DNA of 40,217 nucleotides from Variovorax paradoxus (GTDB lineage: Bacteria; Pseudomonadota; Gammaproteobacteria; Burkholderiales; Burkholderiaceae_C), in NCBI RefSeq assembly GCF_018614955.1, contig NZ_JAGGNV010000007.1, positions 1 to 40,217 on the forward strand. Reading direction: 5' to 3'. A program made the position numbers and the translations under genes. Positions 1 to 8,698 of this stretch are shown piece by piece; position 1 is the stretch's first letter; each line of letters begins with the position of its first letter. The notes under the pieces are model-generated. The model did not search any database. It was given only the letters and a program-made list of their open reading frames with translations, and was not told the DNA's origin.

Positions 1-1592
1 CCGCCGCACAACCGCCCGCCGCACCGCGTGCGGCCGCACCGCGCACTGCCCCGACGGCCGCGGCCGCAGAACCGAGGCGCGAGGCCGCCGCCGGCGGATC
101 CCGGCTTCAACTCGAAACGCTGGAGCCGGTTCCCGTCGCGCAGCCCGGCCTCAAGACAAGCCCGCAACTGACGCTGCCGGCCAGCGAAGACCTCGCGCGC
201 CGCGCCGTGGCCGCCGCCGAATGGCGCGTACTCAACACCGAGCCCGAAGCGGCGCAGCGCGAGGCCCAGCGCATGCAAGCGCTGGAAGCCACGCTGGCCG
301 CGCTGCGCGAGCAGACGGCGCAGAACCAGCGCACCTTGCTCGAGATGCGCAGCGAACTCGCGCAGGCGCGCGACAGCCGCTACCGCAATCCACTCGTCTA
401 CGCGCTGATCGCCCTGTTGTTGATCGCGCTGGTGGCGATCGTGCTGCTGTGGCGCATGGCGCGCCGAGCCGCAGCGCCGGCCTGGTGGGGCGAGACGCCG
501 TCGAGGGGCGAGGGCGGCCCCACGCGGCCGAGCTCCTTGCGCGCACTGCTCGACGAGGAGCCGGACGTCGACTCCGTACCGCCGCCGCGGCGCAGCGCGA
601 ACGCCACCAGCTTCGGCGCGGCCACCTTTGCGGCCATGGAGCCCGACGACGACAGCGGCTTTGGCGAACCCGAACCCCAGCCGGCACGCACGCCCGATGG
701 CGCGCCGGTGCGGCCGGTCAACACCGAAGAGCTGTTCGACGTGCAGCAGCAGTCGGATTTTTTCCTCTCGCTCGGCCAGCACGACCAGGCGATCGCAGTG
801 CTGCGCGAACACATCGCCACCAATCCCGGCACCAGCGCGCTGGCCTACCTGGACCTGCTGCGGATTTTTCATTCGCTGGGGCGCAAGGAGGACTATGCGC
901 GCCTGGCGGAGGAATTCGAACGGGCCTTCAACGCCGACGTGCCGGCGTTCGAGAATTTCAATGAGACGGGCAAGGGCCTCGAACACTATCGCAGCACCCT
1001 CGCGCGCATCGAATCGCAGTGGCCAGCGCCGGGCACCCTGGCGCTGATCGAGGAGCTGATATTCCGCAAGCCCGGCGCGCACGAGGACGAGGCCTTCGAC
1101 CTGGCGGCTTACCAGGAACTGCTGCTGCTCTATTCCGTGGCCAAGGAAGTGATCGATCCGAACAGCGCACCGCCTGCGCCCGTCACGCCGCATTCCTTCG
1201 TCGACACCTTCGGCCACGACCAGCTGGCCACGACGCCTGCGCCGCTCGATCGCGAGAGCGCGCCCGAGACCGTCGAGTACGCCCCGACGCTGCCGCCCTC
1301 GATCTACGGCGCCATCGATGGCGACCTTCATCATGAGACCGTGCTGGTGCCGGATGCACCGCTGCCGGCGCCTCCCGCAGGCCCCGCACCGATGCCGCGC
1401 GCCAAGCCCGACATCGACCTGGACCTCGCCGAATTCGACAAGACGGCCTTCGAAACCATGCGAGCGCCGATCGAGACGCCGAAGCCGCCACCGGAACCAT
1501 CCAGCGATCCCCACGTGATCGATTTCGAGCTCTTCGATCCGGCCACCGAGGCGGAGATAGCTCCCAAGCCGACCAGGCCGGTCAAGCGCTGA
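1..1592 (+). CDS. FimV-like inner-membrane protein, 3' part of gene (5' end outside window)
   Basis: The reading frame is already open at base 3 and runs to the TGA at 1590-1592, so the start codon lies outside the window. The visible part begins with an Ala/Pro-rich linker. A coiled-coil-like Gln/Glu/Arg stretch follows (about 230-380), then one strong transmembrane helix (about 388-455) ending in Arg residues. Next comes an acidic Pro-rich cytoplasmic region. A TPR-like helical domain follows at about 720-1150, starting near FDVQQQSDFFLSLGQHDQA. This order matches the C-terminal half of FimV/HubP-type proteins, which bind peptidoglycan through an N-terminal LysM domain (not visible here) and organise polar structures and type IV pili. 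The TPR-like domain resembles the FimV C-terminal domain. The gene is convergent with the MFS gene and overlaps it by 11 bases. It could be a FimV paralogue rather than FimV itself. Confidence 0.75.
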   Translation, partial: AAQPPAAPRAAAPRTAPTAAAAEPRREAAAGGSRLQLETLEPVPVAQPGLKTSPQLTLPASEDLARRAVAAAEWRVLNTEPEAAQREAQRMQALEATLAALREQTAQNQRTLLEMRSELAQARDSRYRNPLVYALIALLLIALVAIVLLWRMARRAAAPAWWGETPSRGEGGPTRPSSLRALLDEEPDVDSVPPPRRSANATSFGAATFAAMEPDDDSGFGEPEPQPARTPDGAPVRPVNTEELFDVQQQSDFFLSLGQHDQAIAVLREHIATNPGTSALAYLDLLRIFHSLGRKEDYARLAEEFERAFNADVPAFENFNETGKGLEHYRSTLARIESQWPAPGTLALIEELIFRKPGAHEDEAFDLAAYQELLLLYSVAKEVIDPNSAPPAPVTPHSFVDTFGHDQLATTPAPLDRESAPETVEYAPTLPPSIYGAIDGDLHHETVLVPDAPLPAPPAGPAPMPRAKPDIDLDLAEFDKTAFETMRAPIETPKPPPEPSSDPHVIDFELFDPATEAEIAPKPTRPVKR

Positions 1593-2754
1593 ACGCCGGG
1601 GCGCGGCGTTGCGCCCGGTCGACCGCCAGGCTGAGCGCCAGCGCGCAGAGCAGCATCGCCAGGCCTGCCCAGCTCATCCAGGCGATCGCTTCATGGGCCA
1701 GCAGCCAGCCTCCGGCCGCGGCACCCACCGCTTGCCCCACGTAGATGCCGGAACTGTTGAGCGCCACCGAGCCCGGTGCGAGGGCGGGCGCCATCGAGAC
1801 CAGGCGTGCCTGCTGAGCCGAGTTGGTGGCGAAGCAGCCGAACCCCCAGGGCACGATGATCAGCGCCAGCCATGCGAGCGTCACGCCCAGGGGCCACAGA
1901 AGAAGGCTCAGCGCGATCAGCGAGGTCGTGAGCAGCACCATCTGCGAGGCGCCCATGCGGTCGATGTACCGGCTCACGAGCATGTTGCCGAGAAGGCCGC
2001 AGACGCCGAACCAGCCCCACACCAGGCCCAGTGCCGTGGCGTCCGCACCCAGCGTTTGCTTGAGGACGGGTGCGAAATAGCTGAACAGCACGAACTGGCC
2101 CGCGCCTTGCAGCGCGGTGACGGAGACGACGCCCATCAGCAGCGGACTCTTGAGCACCTGGGCCCAGGCCGCGCGGGAGAGCGCGGCCGGCCGGATGCCC
2201 GATGGGAGCTTGCGCCAGATCCAGGCGGCGCTGAGGACCGACAGGAGCGCGATCGCCGCGAACGCGGTACGCCAGCCGAGATGACCGCCGATCAGCGTGC
2301 CGAGCGGAAGGCCCAGCACCGAGGCCATGGACCATCCCAGAAAAACGAAGGTAACGGCGCGGCCGCGTTGCTCTAGCGGCACCAGCAGTCCCACGCAGGC
2401 GGCCGCCTGCGGCGTGAAGATCGCAGGCGCAACGACCGTCAGCATCCGCACCACCAGCAACCCGTCGAAGTTCGGCATCAGCGTCGCGACAAGATGCCCT
2501 GCCGCATACCACAGCATGGTGCAGGCGAGCAGCACCCGGCGGTCCCAGCCCGCAACCACGGCCGCCAGCAAGGGCGCGCCGAGGCACATCACGATCGCGG
2601 CCGCGGTGATCAGCTGGCCGGCGGTGGCTGCACTAACCTGCAGCGAGGTGCTGAGTTCGTTGAGCGTGCCGGGGACCACCATCACGCCCGTCCCGATCAC
2701 GAAGTTGCCCCCCAGCAGGGCCCACAACGCCGCCGGCAGTGCAGGCTGTTTCAA
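1582..2754 (-). CDS. MFS transporter (DHA1-type drug/sugar exporter family)
   Basis: This 390-residue protein is hydrophobic throughout with about 12 predicted membrane helices, the usual size for a 12-TM major facilitator. The loop after the second helix carries the MFS-A-like stretch AAVVAGWDRRVLL, and a second Asp/Arg loop (SRYIDRMG) lies between the halves. AraJ/YdhP-like or CmlA-like DHA1 exporters look similar; the substrate cannot be read from the sequence. The best start is the TTG at 2754-2752, because it overlaps the TGA stop of the upstream dehydrogenase gene as TTGA, a typical translational-coupling junction. No ATG lies in a better position. It is therefore probably co-transcribed with the dehydrogenase. 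Its 3' end overlaps the convergent FimV-like gene. Confidence 0.85.
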   Translation of the reverse strand: MKQPALPAALWALLGGNFVIGTGVMVVPGTLNELSTSLQVSAATAGQLITAAAIVMCLGAPLLAAVVAGWDRRVLLACTMLWYAAGHLVATLMPNFDGLLVVRMLTVVAPAIFTPQAAACVGLLVPLEQRGRAVTFVFLGWSMASVLGLPLGTLIGGHLGWRTAFAAIALLSVLSAAWIWRKLPSGIRPAALSRAAWAQVLKSPLLMGVVSVTALQGAGQFVLFSYFAPVLKQTLGADATALGLVWGWFGVCGLLGNMLVSRYIDRMGASQMVLLTTSLIALSLLLWPLGVTLAWLALIIVPWGFGCFATNSAQQARLVSMAPALAPGSVALNSSGIYVGQAVGAAAGGWLLAHEAIAWMSWAGLAMLLCALALSLAVDRAQRRAPAFSA

Positions 2755-3758
2755 CGGCGGACCTGCAACGCGCCTGGATTGACGATGTTGGTCGGATTGC
2801 CCTTGATGAAGCTGACGACGTTGTCGAAGGCCTGGCCGAAGTACATCTCGTAGCTGTCCTGCTCGACGTAGCCGATGTGCGGAGTGCAGATGCAGTTTTC
2901 CAGGCGCAGCAGCGCATGGCCTTGCAGCGGCGGCTCGCTCTCGAACACGTCGACGGCTGCCAGCCCGGGCCGACCACGGTTGAGGGCCGCGAGCAGCGCG
3001 TCCTGTTCGACCAGCTCGGCGCGCGAGGTATTGACGAACAGCGCGGTGGGCTTCATACGCGAAAGATCCTCCAGCGTGACCAGGCCCCGTGTCTCCTCCG
3101 CCAGCCGCAGATGGATCGACAGCACGTCGGCCACGCTGAAAAACGTTTCCCGGTTCGGTGCCACCTGGAAGCCGTCGGACCTTGCCCGGGCGCAGCTTTC
3201 TTCGCGGCCCCAGATTACGACCTGCATGCCGAAGGCTTGCCCATAGCGTGCGACCAGCTGGCCGATGCGCCCATAGCCCCAGATGCAAAGCGTCTTGCCC
3301 TTGAGCACCGAGCCGAGCCCGAAATTGGGAGGCATCGAAGCCGACTTGAGCCCCGACTGCTGCCAGGCGCCATGCTTGAGGTTGCTGATGTACTGCGGCA
3401 AGCGGCGCATCGCCGTCATGATCAGCGCCCAGGTGAGCTCGGCCGGCGCCAGCGGCGAGCCCGTGCCTTCGGCCACCGCGATGCCTTGCTCGGTGCAGGC
3501 ATGCACGTCGACGTGACTGCCGACCCGGCCGGTCTGCGAAATGAGCTTGAGCTTGGGGAGCTTCTCGATCAGCTGGCGAGAGATCTGTGTGCGTTCGCGG
3601 ATCAGCACGATCACGTCGGCATCCTTGAGCCGCACCGAGAGCTGCCCGATGCCTTTGACCGTGTTGGTGTAGACCTTGGCCGCGTACGCGTCGAGCTTGG
3701 AAGCGCAGCGCAGCTTGCGCACCGCGTCCTGGTAGTCGTCGAGGATCACAATGTTCAT
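2751..3758 (-). CDS. D-2-hydroxyacid dehydrogenase, NAD-dependent (SerA/PdxB superfamily)
   Basis: 335 residues, the normal size for this family. A Rossmann nucleotide-binding motif GYGRIG sits at residues 161-166. The three family catalytic residues are visible: Arg246 in NTSRAELV, Glu275 in VFESEPP and His294 in CTPHIGY. Family members oxidise or reduce 2-hydroxy/2-keto acids with NAD(P)H; SerA (3-phosphoglycerate), glyoxylate reductase and similar enzymes belong here. There is no C-terminal ACT domain, so this is not a long-form SerA, and the substrate is unknown. I chose the ATG at 3758, which gives the usual N-terminus MNIVILDDYQ; the open frame continues upstream but without family resemblance. 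The stop overlaps the TTG start of the MFS gene, suggesting an enzyme/transporter pair. Confidence 0.85.
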   Translation of the reverse strand: MNIVILDDYQDAVRKLRCASKLDAYAAKVYTNTVKGIGQLSVRLKDADVIVLIRERTQISRQLIEKLPKLKLISQTGRVGSHVDVHACTEQGIAVAEGTGSPLAPAELTWALIMTAMRRLPQYISNLKHGAWQQSGLKSASMPPNFGLGSVLKGKTLCIWGYGRIGQLVARYGQAFGMQVVIWGREESCARARSDGFQVAPNRETFFSVADVLSIHLRLAEETRGLVTLEDLSRMKPTALFVNTSRAELVEQDALLAALNRGRPGLAAVDVFESEPPLQGHALLRLENCICTPHIGYVEQDSYEMYFGQAFDNVVSFIKGNPTNIVNPGALQVRR

Positions 3759-3851
3759 GGCATGCCATTGTGCCTCGCACCATCCGCATGCTCCGTAGTC
3801 CGTCTTCCGCAGACGCATGGCGTCCGCGGACAACCCCGGCCCGGTACTACC

Positions 3852-4187
3852 TCAATGCAGACGCCGGGCGTTCGATATCGTGCCCGCCGCCTCCAGGGCG
3901 GCCAGTCGGTCGAGTTCGGCGCAGACATCCGCCATGCGACCCGAGATCACGACGCGGCCCGTGTTCCGGCCGGATTGCTGTGCATCGACCGTGCGCACCA
4001 CGCGCAAAGGACGCGTGGGTGCAGGCACATGGCCCGAGGCCGCAGCGCCGGCACGCGAGCCGCAGCTGGGCCGGATCCCGACATAGCGAAGGCCCGACGA
4101 GCGCCTGCGGCGCGAAGGCATCCAGCGATCGGCCAGCGATTGCAGCGGCATGAACAGATCAGCAAGGCTGAGAAGAGCGATTCCCAT
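3852..4187 (-). CDS. Small hypothetical protein downstream of lexA
   Basis: An open frame of 111 residues with a well placed ribosome site (GGAG about six bases before the ATG at 4187). The N-terminal 20 residues are hydrophobic/amphipathic and are followed by an Arg cluster (PSRRRRSSG), then a low-complexity Ala/Gly/Arg region. The tail (VVISGRMADVCAELDRLAAL) looks like genuine conserved helical protein sequence. I recognise no family. The gene lies 120 bases downstream of lexA on the same strand, a position where other proteobacteria place SOS genes (sulA, imuA). There is no resemblance to those and no LexA box directly upstream. It could be read through from lexA. Whether it is a real gene is moderately supported by the ribosome site and the C-terminal composition. 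Confidence 0.55.
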   Translation of the reverse strand: MGIALLSLADLFMPLQSLADRWMPSRRRRSSGLRYVGIRPSCGSRAGAAASGHVPAPTRPLRVVRTVDAQQSGRNTGRVVISGRMADVCAELDRLAALEAAGTISNARRLH

Positions 4188-4307
4188 GTGAACTCCAGAA
4201 AAGTCAGAGGTTGAACACAGGCAGGATTGCTTTGATCGGCTGCACAGGGTGATGGCCCCTCGGCCATACGCCCGCCACCTGTCACGGCCGGGATAGGAAT
4301 GGAGGCC

Positions 4308-4982
4308 CTACATCAGCATCGTGTTGCGGATCAGGCCCACGGCCAGGCCTTCGATCTCGAAAGGCTCGCCGGGCTGAACGATGATGGTGGGGTAGTCGGG
4401 GTTTTCGGCATGCAGCTCGATGACCTGCTTGTTGCGCTTGAGGCGCTTGACCGTGACTTCGTCGCCCAGCCGGGCCACCACGATCTGGCCGTTGCGCGCT
4501 TCCTTGGTGGCCTGCACCGCCAGCAGGTCGCCGTCCATGATGCCGGCGTCGCGCATGGACATGCCGCGCACCTTGAGAAGGTAGTCGGGCTGGCGCTGGA
4601 ACAGGGTGTTCTCGACGTAGTAGGTCTGATCGACATGCTCCTGCGCGAGGATGGGCGAACCCGCAGCCACGCGGCCGATCAGCGGCAGAGCGAGCTGCGC
4701 CATGCCGGGCAGCGACAGGGAGAACTGGTTGTTGCGCGATTCGTTCAGCGAGCGCAGCGCGTCGCCCTTGAGGCGGATGCCGCGCGAGGTGCCGCTTACG
4801 AGTTCGATCACGCCTTTGCGTGCCAGGGCCTGCAAATGTTCTTCGGCCGCGTTGGCCGACTTGAAGCCCAGTTCGGCAGCGATCTCGGCACGCGTGGGCG
4901 GGGCGCCGGTGCGCGCGATGGCGCTCTGGATCAGGTCCAGAATCTGTTGCTGGCGGGCGGTAAGCTTGACGGCGAACTGCAT
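4308..4982 (-). CDS. lexA: LexA repressor (SOS response master regulator)
   Basis: 224 residues. An N-terminal winged helix-turn-helix ([12 protein letters not shown], then [13 protein letters not shown] at 28-40) binds SOS boxes. The C-terminal S24 peptidase-like domain carries the autocleavage site Ala107-Gly108 (VAAGSP), the nucleophile Ser142 (VRGMSM) and the general base Lys179 (EVTVKRLK). All elements for RecA-stimulated self-cleavage are present. The protein is about 20 residues longer than E. coli LexA, with the extra residues in the hinge (around 74-95), as is common in Burkholderiales. It starts at the ATG at 4982. Two LexA boxes lie 19-53 bases upstream, so autoregulation is expected. 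The divergent asparaginase gene shares this short control region. Confidence 0.97.
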   Translation of the reverse strand: MQFAVKLTARQQQILDLIQSAIARTGAPPTRAEIAAELGFKSANAAEEHLQALARKGVIELVSGTSRGIRLKGDALRSLNESRNNQFSLSLPGMAQLALPLIGRVAAGSPILAQEHVDQTYYVENTLFQRQPDYLLKVRGMSMRDAGIMDGDLLAVQATKEARNGQIVVARLGDEVTVKRLKRNKQVIELHAENPDYPTIIVQPGEPFEIEGLAVGLIRNTMLM

Positions 4983-5000
4983 TGATGACTCCTTGCGGCA

Positions 5001-5016
5001 CTGGCTGAATATCCAG
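5001..5016. promoter_or_regulatory. LexA (SOS) box 1
   Basis: CTGGCTGAATATCCAG fits the CTG-N10-CAG core of the gamma/betaproteobacterial LexA operator (consensus CTGT-N8-ACAG). It lies 19 bases before the lexA start and downstream of the predicted -10, where bound repressor would block transcription. Confidence 0.8.
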
Positions 5017-5019
5017 TAC

Positions 5020-5035
5020 CTGTATTTTTAACCAG
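5020..5035. promoter_or_regulatory. LexA (SOS) box 2
   Basis: CTGTATTTTTAACCAG again has a perfect CTG-N10-CAG frame, with an AT-rich centre. It starts 19 bases from box 1, close to two helical turns, so two LexA dimers could bind the same DNA face side by side. It overlaps the predicted lexA -10 element. Confidence 0.85.
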
Positions 5036-5053
5036 TTTCCGGAAGTTTGGCAA
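5025..5053 (-). promoter_or_regulatory. Predicted sigma70 promoter of lexA
   Basis: Read on the minus strand, a -35 element TTGCCA (5053-5048) is followed by 17 bases and the -10 element TAAAAA (5030-5025). The -10 lies inside LexA box 2, and transcription would begin near box 1, consistent with simple autorepression. Confidence 0.6.
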
Positions 5054-5056
5054 GCC

Positions 5057-6052
5057 ATGGTCGAAAACCCTCGAGAAGGCAAGCGCCGCGTGATCGTTCT
5101 GGGCACCGGCGGCACCATCGCCGGCCGGGCCGCGGCGGCTGGCGACAACATCGGCTACACCGCCGGCCAGGTGGGCGTGACGGAGCTGCTGGGCGGCATC
5201 GAAGCGCCCGACGGCATTGCGCTCGCGGCCGAGCAGGTGGCGCAGGTCGACAGCAAGGACATGAGCTTCGCGACCTGGCGCACGCTGGCCGAGCGTTGCG
5301 CCCACTGGCTCGCCGAGCCCGACGTGGCGGGCCTGGTCATCACCCATGGCACCGACACACTGGAGGAAACGGCTTTCTTCCTGCAGTCGGTGCTGGCGCC
5401 GTTGAAGCCGGTGGTCCTGACTTGCGCGATGCGGCCCGCGACCGCGCTGTCGCCCGACGGGCCCCAGAACGTGCGCGACGCGATCGCGGTCGCGTCCAGC
5501 CCCGGCGCTGGAGGCGTCGTGGCCGTCTGCGCAGGCACGGTGCACAGCGCCTTCGATGTCCAGAAGGTCCACACCTACCGGCTGGACGCTTTCAACTCCG
5601 GGGATGCGGGACCGCTGGGCTATGTGGAGGAGGGCGCGGTGCGCGGCCTCCGAAGCTGGCCGGCGTCGCCGCCGCAGCATGCGCGCGGCTTGTTCGAACG
5701 GATGACCAGGGTCACTCGATGGCCGCGTGTGGAAATCGTGGTGAGTCACGCGGAAGCGCGCGGCAGCCTGATCGATGCACTGGTCCGCGAGCGGCAGTCC
5801 GGCGCCTCCGAGCCGGTAGAGGGACTGGTGCTCGCAGCCACCGGCAACGGCACCTTGCACCTCGCGCTGGAAGAAGCCGCGCTGCGGGCGCAGGACGCCG
5901 GCATTGCGGTCGTGCGTGCCACGCGATGCATGCAGGGCCGCATCCTGCCGGCGCCGAACGCACCCTTGCGCGACGCGGGCGCACTGACACCGGTCAAGGC
6001 GCGCGTCGCGCTCGTGCTGCAGCTGATGGCCGATCAACCAGCCGCGGCCTGA
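5057..6052 (+). CDS. L-asparaginase (bacterial type I/II family)
   Basis: 331 residues, the usual length. The first catalytic motif TGGTIAG places the nucleophile Thr at residue 20. The second motif HGTDT (97-101) supplies the second catalytic Thr99 and Asp100. The enzyme hydrolyses L-asparagine, and in some members glutamine, to aspartate and ammonia. No signal peptide precedes the first motif, so a cytoplasmic location is more likely than the periplasmic location of E. coli AnsB. The ATG at 5057 follows a GGAAG about 11 bases upstream. The gene is divergent from lexA across only 74 bases containing both LexA boxes; SOS influence on it is possible but not shown. The following DUF6644 gene begins four bases after the stop. 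Confidence 0.9.
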   Translation: MVENPREGKRRVIVLGTGGTIAGRAAAAGDNIGYTAGQVGVTELLGGIEAPDGIALAAEQVAQVDSKDMSFATWRTLAERCAHWLAEPDVAGLVITHGTDTLEETAFFLQSVLAPLKPVVLTCAMRPATALSPDGPQNVRDAIAVASSPGAGGVVAVCAGTVHSAFDVQKVHTYRLDAFNSGDAGPLGYVEEGAVRGLRSWPASPPQHARGLFERMTRVTRWPRVEIVVSHAEARGSLIDALVRERQSGASEPVEGLVLAATGNGTLHLALEEAALRAQDAGIAVVRATRCMQGRILPAPNAPLRDAGALTPVKARVALVLQLMADQPAAA

Positions 6053-6056
6053 GGCC

Positions 6057-6473
6057 ATGTTCAGCGCCCTGCAGTCGCACTCATGGGCCTATCCGGCGCT
6101 GGAAGCGGTGCACATCGTCGGCATCGCGCTGCTGCTCGGCAATCTCGTGGCGCTCGAGTTGCGGGTGTTCGGGCGCGCAGCCGCCTTGCCGGTGCAGCCG
6201 ATGGCCAGGCTGTCGCTGTCGATCGCCCTCGGCGGCTTCACGCTCGCAGCCGCCAGCGGCTCGCTGATGTTCGCGACCCAGCCGGGCGAACTGCTCGCCA
6301 ACCGGGCCTTCCTGATCAAGATGGGGTTGCTGCTGGCGGCCGGATGCAACGCCGGTTGGTTCCATGCGCGCGGGTCCTTGCGCAAACTCGACGCGCTGGC
6401 GCGGGTACAGATGTTGTTGTCCACTGCGATCTGGCTGGCCGTCGTGTTCTGCGGCCGCTGGATCGCGTACTGA
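6057..6473 (+). CDS. Small integral membrane protein, DUF6644-like
   Basis: 138 residues with four predicted transmembrane helices (roughly 15-35, 48-68, 85-103, 116-134). The N-terminal part has His8 and His19 (HSWAYPALEAVHIVG), and there are further histidines in the loops. The pattern suggests a small haem- or metal-associated four-helix membrane protein, but no cofactor motif is certain. It starts four bases after the asparaginase stop and is followed 21 bases later by a DUF6152 gene with a good ribosome site. I recall DUF6644 and DUF6152 genes being neighbours in other betaproteobacteria, which supports a functional pair at the inner membrane/periplasm. The function is unknown. Confidence 0.7.
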   Translation: MFSALQSHSWAYPALEAVHIVGIALLLGNLVALELRVFGRAAALPVQPMARLSLSIALGGFTLAAASGSLMFATQPGELLANRAFLIKMGLLLAAGCNAGWFHARGSLRKLDALARVQMLLSTAIWLAVVFCGRWIAY

Positions 6474-6494
6474 AGAGAAGAAGGAGTTTTTCCG

Positions 6495-6968
6495 ATGAAA
6501 CGTCGCAGCATCGTCATTGCCGCCGCATCCCTTCCCGTTGCGGCGCCGTTCGCTTGGGCGCATCACGGCTGGAGCAGCTTCGACCAGGACCGTCCGCTCT
6601 ACCTCGAAGGAAAGGTCGTGCGCGCGCGTTGGCAGAACCCGCATGCCGAATTGGTGATCGAGGTTCCGCCGAGTCTCAAGGTGCCGGCCGATCTCGCGAC
6701 GCGACAGCCGCCCGCGCAGAGCGCGCCGGTCGACGGCCCCGGGCTTCTTGCCAAGGCGAGCGCGCCGCGCCGCGCCGATCGCCAGTGGACGCTCGAGCTG
6801 GCGCCGCTGACACGCATGGAGGCCTGGAAAGTTGCGGAGATCAAGCCCGGCGCCACTATCTCGGCGGTGGGCTTCACCTTCAAGGAAGAAAAAGGCGAGC
6901 CGGTGATGCGCGTCGAATACCTGTTCGCCGACGGCAAGGTCTACGGGCTGCGCTCCAGCCCGGCCTGA
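6495..6968 (+). CDS. Secreted DUF6152 family protein
   Basis: 157 residues starting at an ATG preceded by the ribosome site AGAAGAAGGAG. The N-terminus (MKRRSIVIAAASLPVAAPFA) is a signal peptide with a two-Arg-containing start; it is too short for a confident Tat call. Cleavage is likely near AWA|HH, giving a mature protein starting with His-His, which could bind metal. Family members share a HHGW..FD start and a beta-rich fold including GKVVRARWQNPHAE. The function is unknown. It follows the DUF6644 membrane gene and ends exactly against the convergent adk gene: both stop codons lie in the palindrome TGATCA at 6966-6971. Confidence 0.75.
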   Translation: MKRRSIVIAAASLPVAAPFAWAHHGWSSFDQDRPLYLEGKVVRARWQNPHAELVIEVPPSLKVPADLATRQPPAQSAPVDGPGLLAKASAPRRADRQWTLELAPLTRMEAWKVAEIKPGATISAVGFTFKEEKGEPVMRVEYLFADGKVYGLRSSPA

Positions 6969-7748
<780 letters not shown>

Positions 7749-8519
7749 TCAGGCGTCGGAGAGCAGTGCGCGGACCCGCTCCAGATCTTCCGGCGTGTCG
7801 ATGCCCGGCCCGGGTGCATGGGCGCTTACGTGCACGGCGATGCGGTGCCCGTGCCACAGCGCGCGGAGCTGTTCCAGGGCCTCCGTGGCTTCGACCGGTG
7901 CCGGCGGCAGGCTCGGAAACTGCCGCACGAAGCCGGCGCGGTAGCCGTAGATGCCGATATGGCGCAGTGCAGCGGGCGAGTCCGGCAACACCATGGTCCC
8001 GCCTTTCGCGAAGCCGTCGCGCCACCAGGGAATCGGTGCGCGACTGAAGTAGAGCGCATTGCCCTGCGCGTCGAGCACGGCTTTCACGACGTTCGGATTG
8101 AGGAAGTCGTCGAGGGATTCGATCGCGTGGGCGGCCGTGCTCATCGAGGCGTCGGGATGCGAGGCCAGCGTGTGGGCCACTGCATCGATCAGCGCCGGGT
8201 CGATCAGCGGCTCGTCGCCCTGGACATTCACGACGATCGCGTCGTCGGCAAGGCCGAGCTGGGCGCAGGCCTCGGCGAGACGATCGCTGCCGCTCGCGTG
8301 GTCGGTGCGCGTGAGCAGGGCTTGGACGCCGTGCGCCTTGCAGGCATCGACGATGCGCGCATCGTCGGCGGCCACCACCACGCGCTCGGCGCTCGATTGC
8401 AGCGCACGCTGCGCGACGCGCACCACCATCGGCAGGCCGGCAATGTCGGCCAGAGGCTTGTCGGGCAATCGTGTGGACGCGAGCCGAGCCGGGATCAGGA
8501 CGGCGAAACGCAAGGTCAA
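7749..8519 (-). CDS. kdsB: 3-deoxy-manno-octulosonate cytidylyltransferase (CMP-KDO synthetase)
   Basis: 256 residues. The nucleotidyltransferase signature [10 protein letters not shown] is at residues 10-19, and the metal-site motif NVQGDEPLI lies near 97-105. The enzyme activates KDO with CTP for attachment to lipid A. The start is a TTG at 8519, chosen because it overlaps the Trm112 stop as TTGA and gives the usual short N-terminus [12 protein letters not shown]; no ATG is available nearby. Its neighbours lpxK and the Trm112-like gene are the usual partners in betaproteobacteria, tying the operon to lipopolysaccharide synthesis. Confidence 0.96.
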   Translation of the reverse strand: MTLRFAVLIPARLASTRLPDKPLADIAGLPMVVRVAQRALQSSAERVVVAADDARIVDACKAHGVQALLTRTDHASGSDRLAEACAQLGLADDAIVVNVQGDEPLIDPALIDAVAHTLASHPDASMSTAAHAIESLDDFLNPNVVKAVLDAQGNALYFSRAPIPWWRDGFAKGGTMVLPDSPAALRHIGIYGYRAGFVRQFPSLPPAPVEATEALEQLRALWHGHRIAVHVSAHAPGPGIDTPEDLERVRALLSDA

Positions 8520-8698
8520 AGTCCCAACTCTTCGTCCGAAAGCGTGCGCGCCTCGGTTTCGAGCAGCACCGGGATGCCGTCGCGCACCGGGTAGGCGAGG
8601 CGGGCGCTGCGCGAGGCGAGCTCCTGCTTCTCGGCGTTCCAGGTGAGCGGACCCTTGGTCACGGGGCAGACGAGCAGTTCAAGCAGCTTGGTGTCCAT
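8516..8698 (-). CDS. Trm112 family zinc-ribbon-like small protein (YcaR type)
   Basis: 60 residues from the ATG at 8698 ([18 protein letters not shown]). The LVCP motif and [11 protein letters not shown] tail define the Trm112/YcaR family. Eukaryotic Trm112 is a methyltransferase partner; the bacterial short forms have no firmly assigned role but are regularly encoded between lpxK and kdsB. Only one Cys of a classical zinc ribbon is present, so zinc binding is doubtful. The start overlaps the lpxK 3' end by 20 bases and the stop overlaps the kdsB TTG start, so all three are probably translationally coupled. Confidence 0.9.
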   Translation of the reverse strand: MDTKLLELLVCPVTKGPLTWNAEKQELASRSARLAYPVRDGIPVLLETEARTLSDEELGL

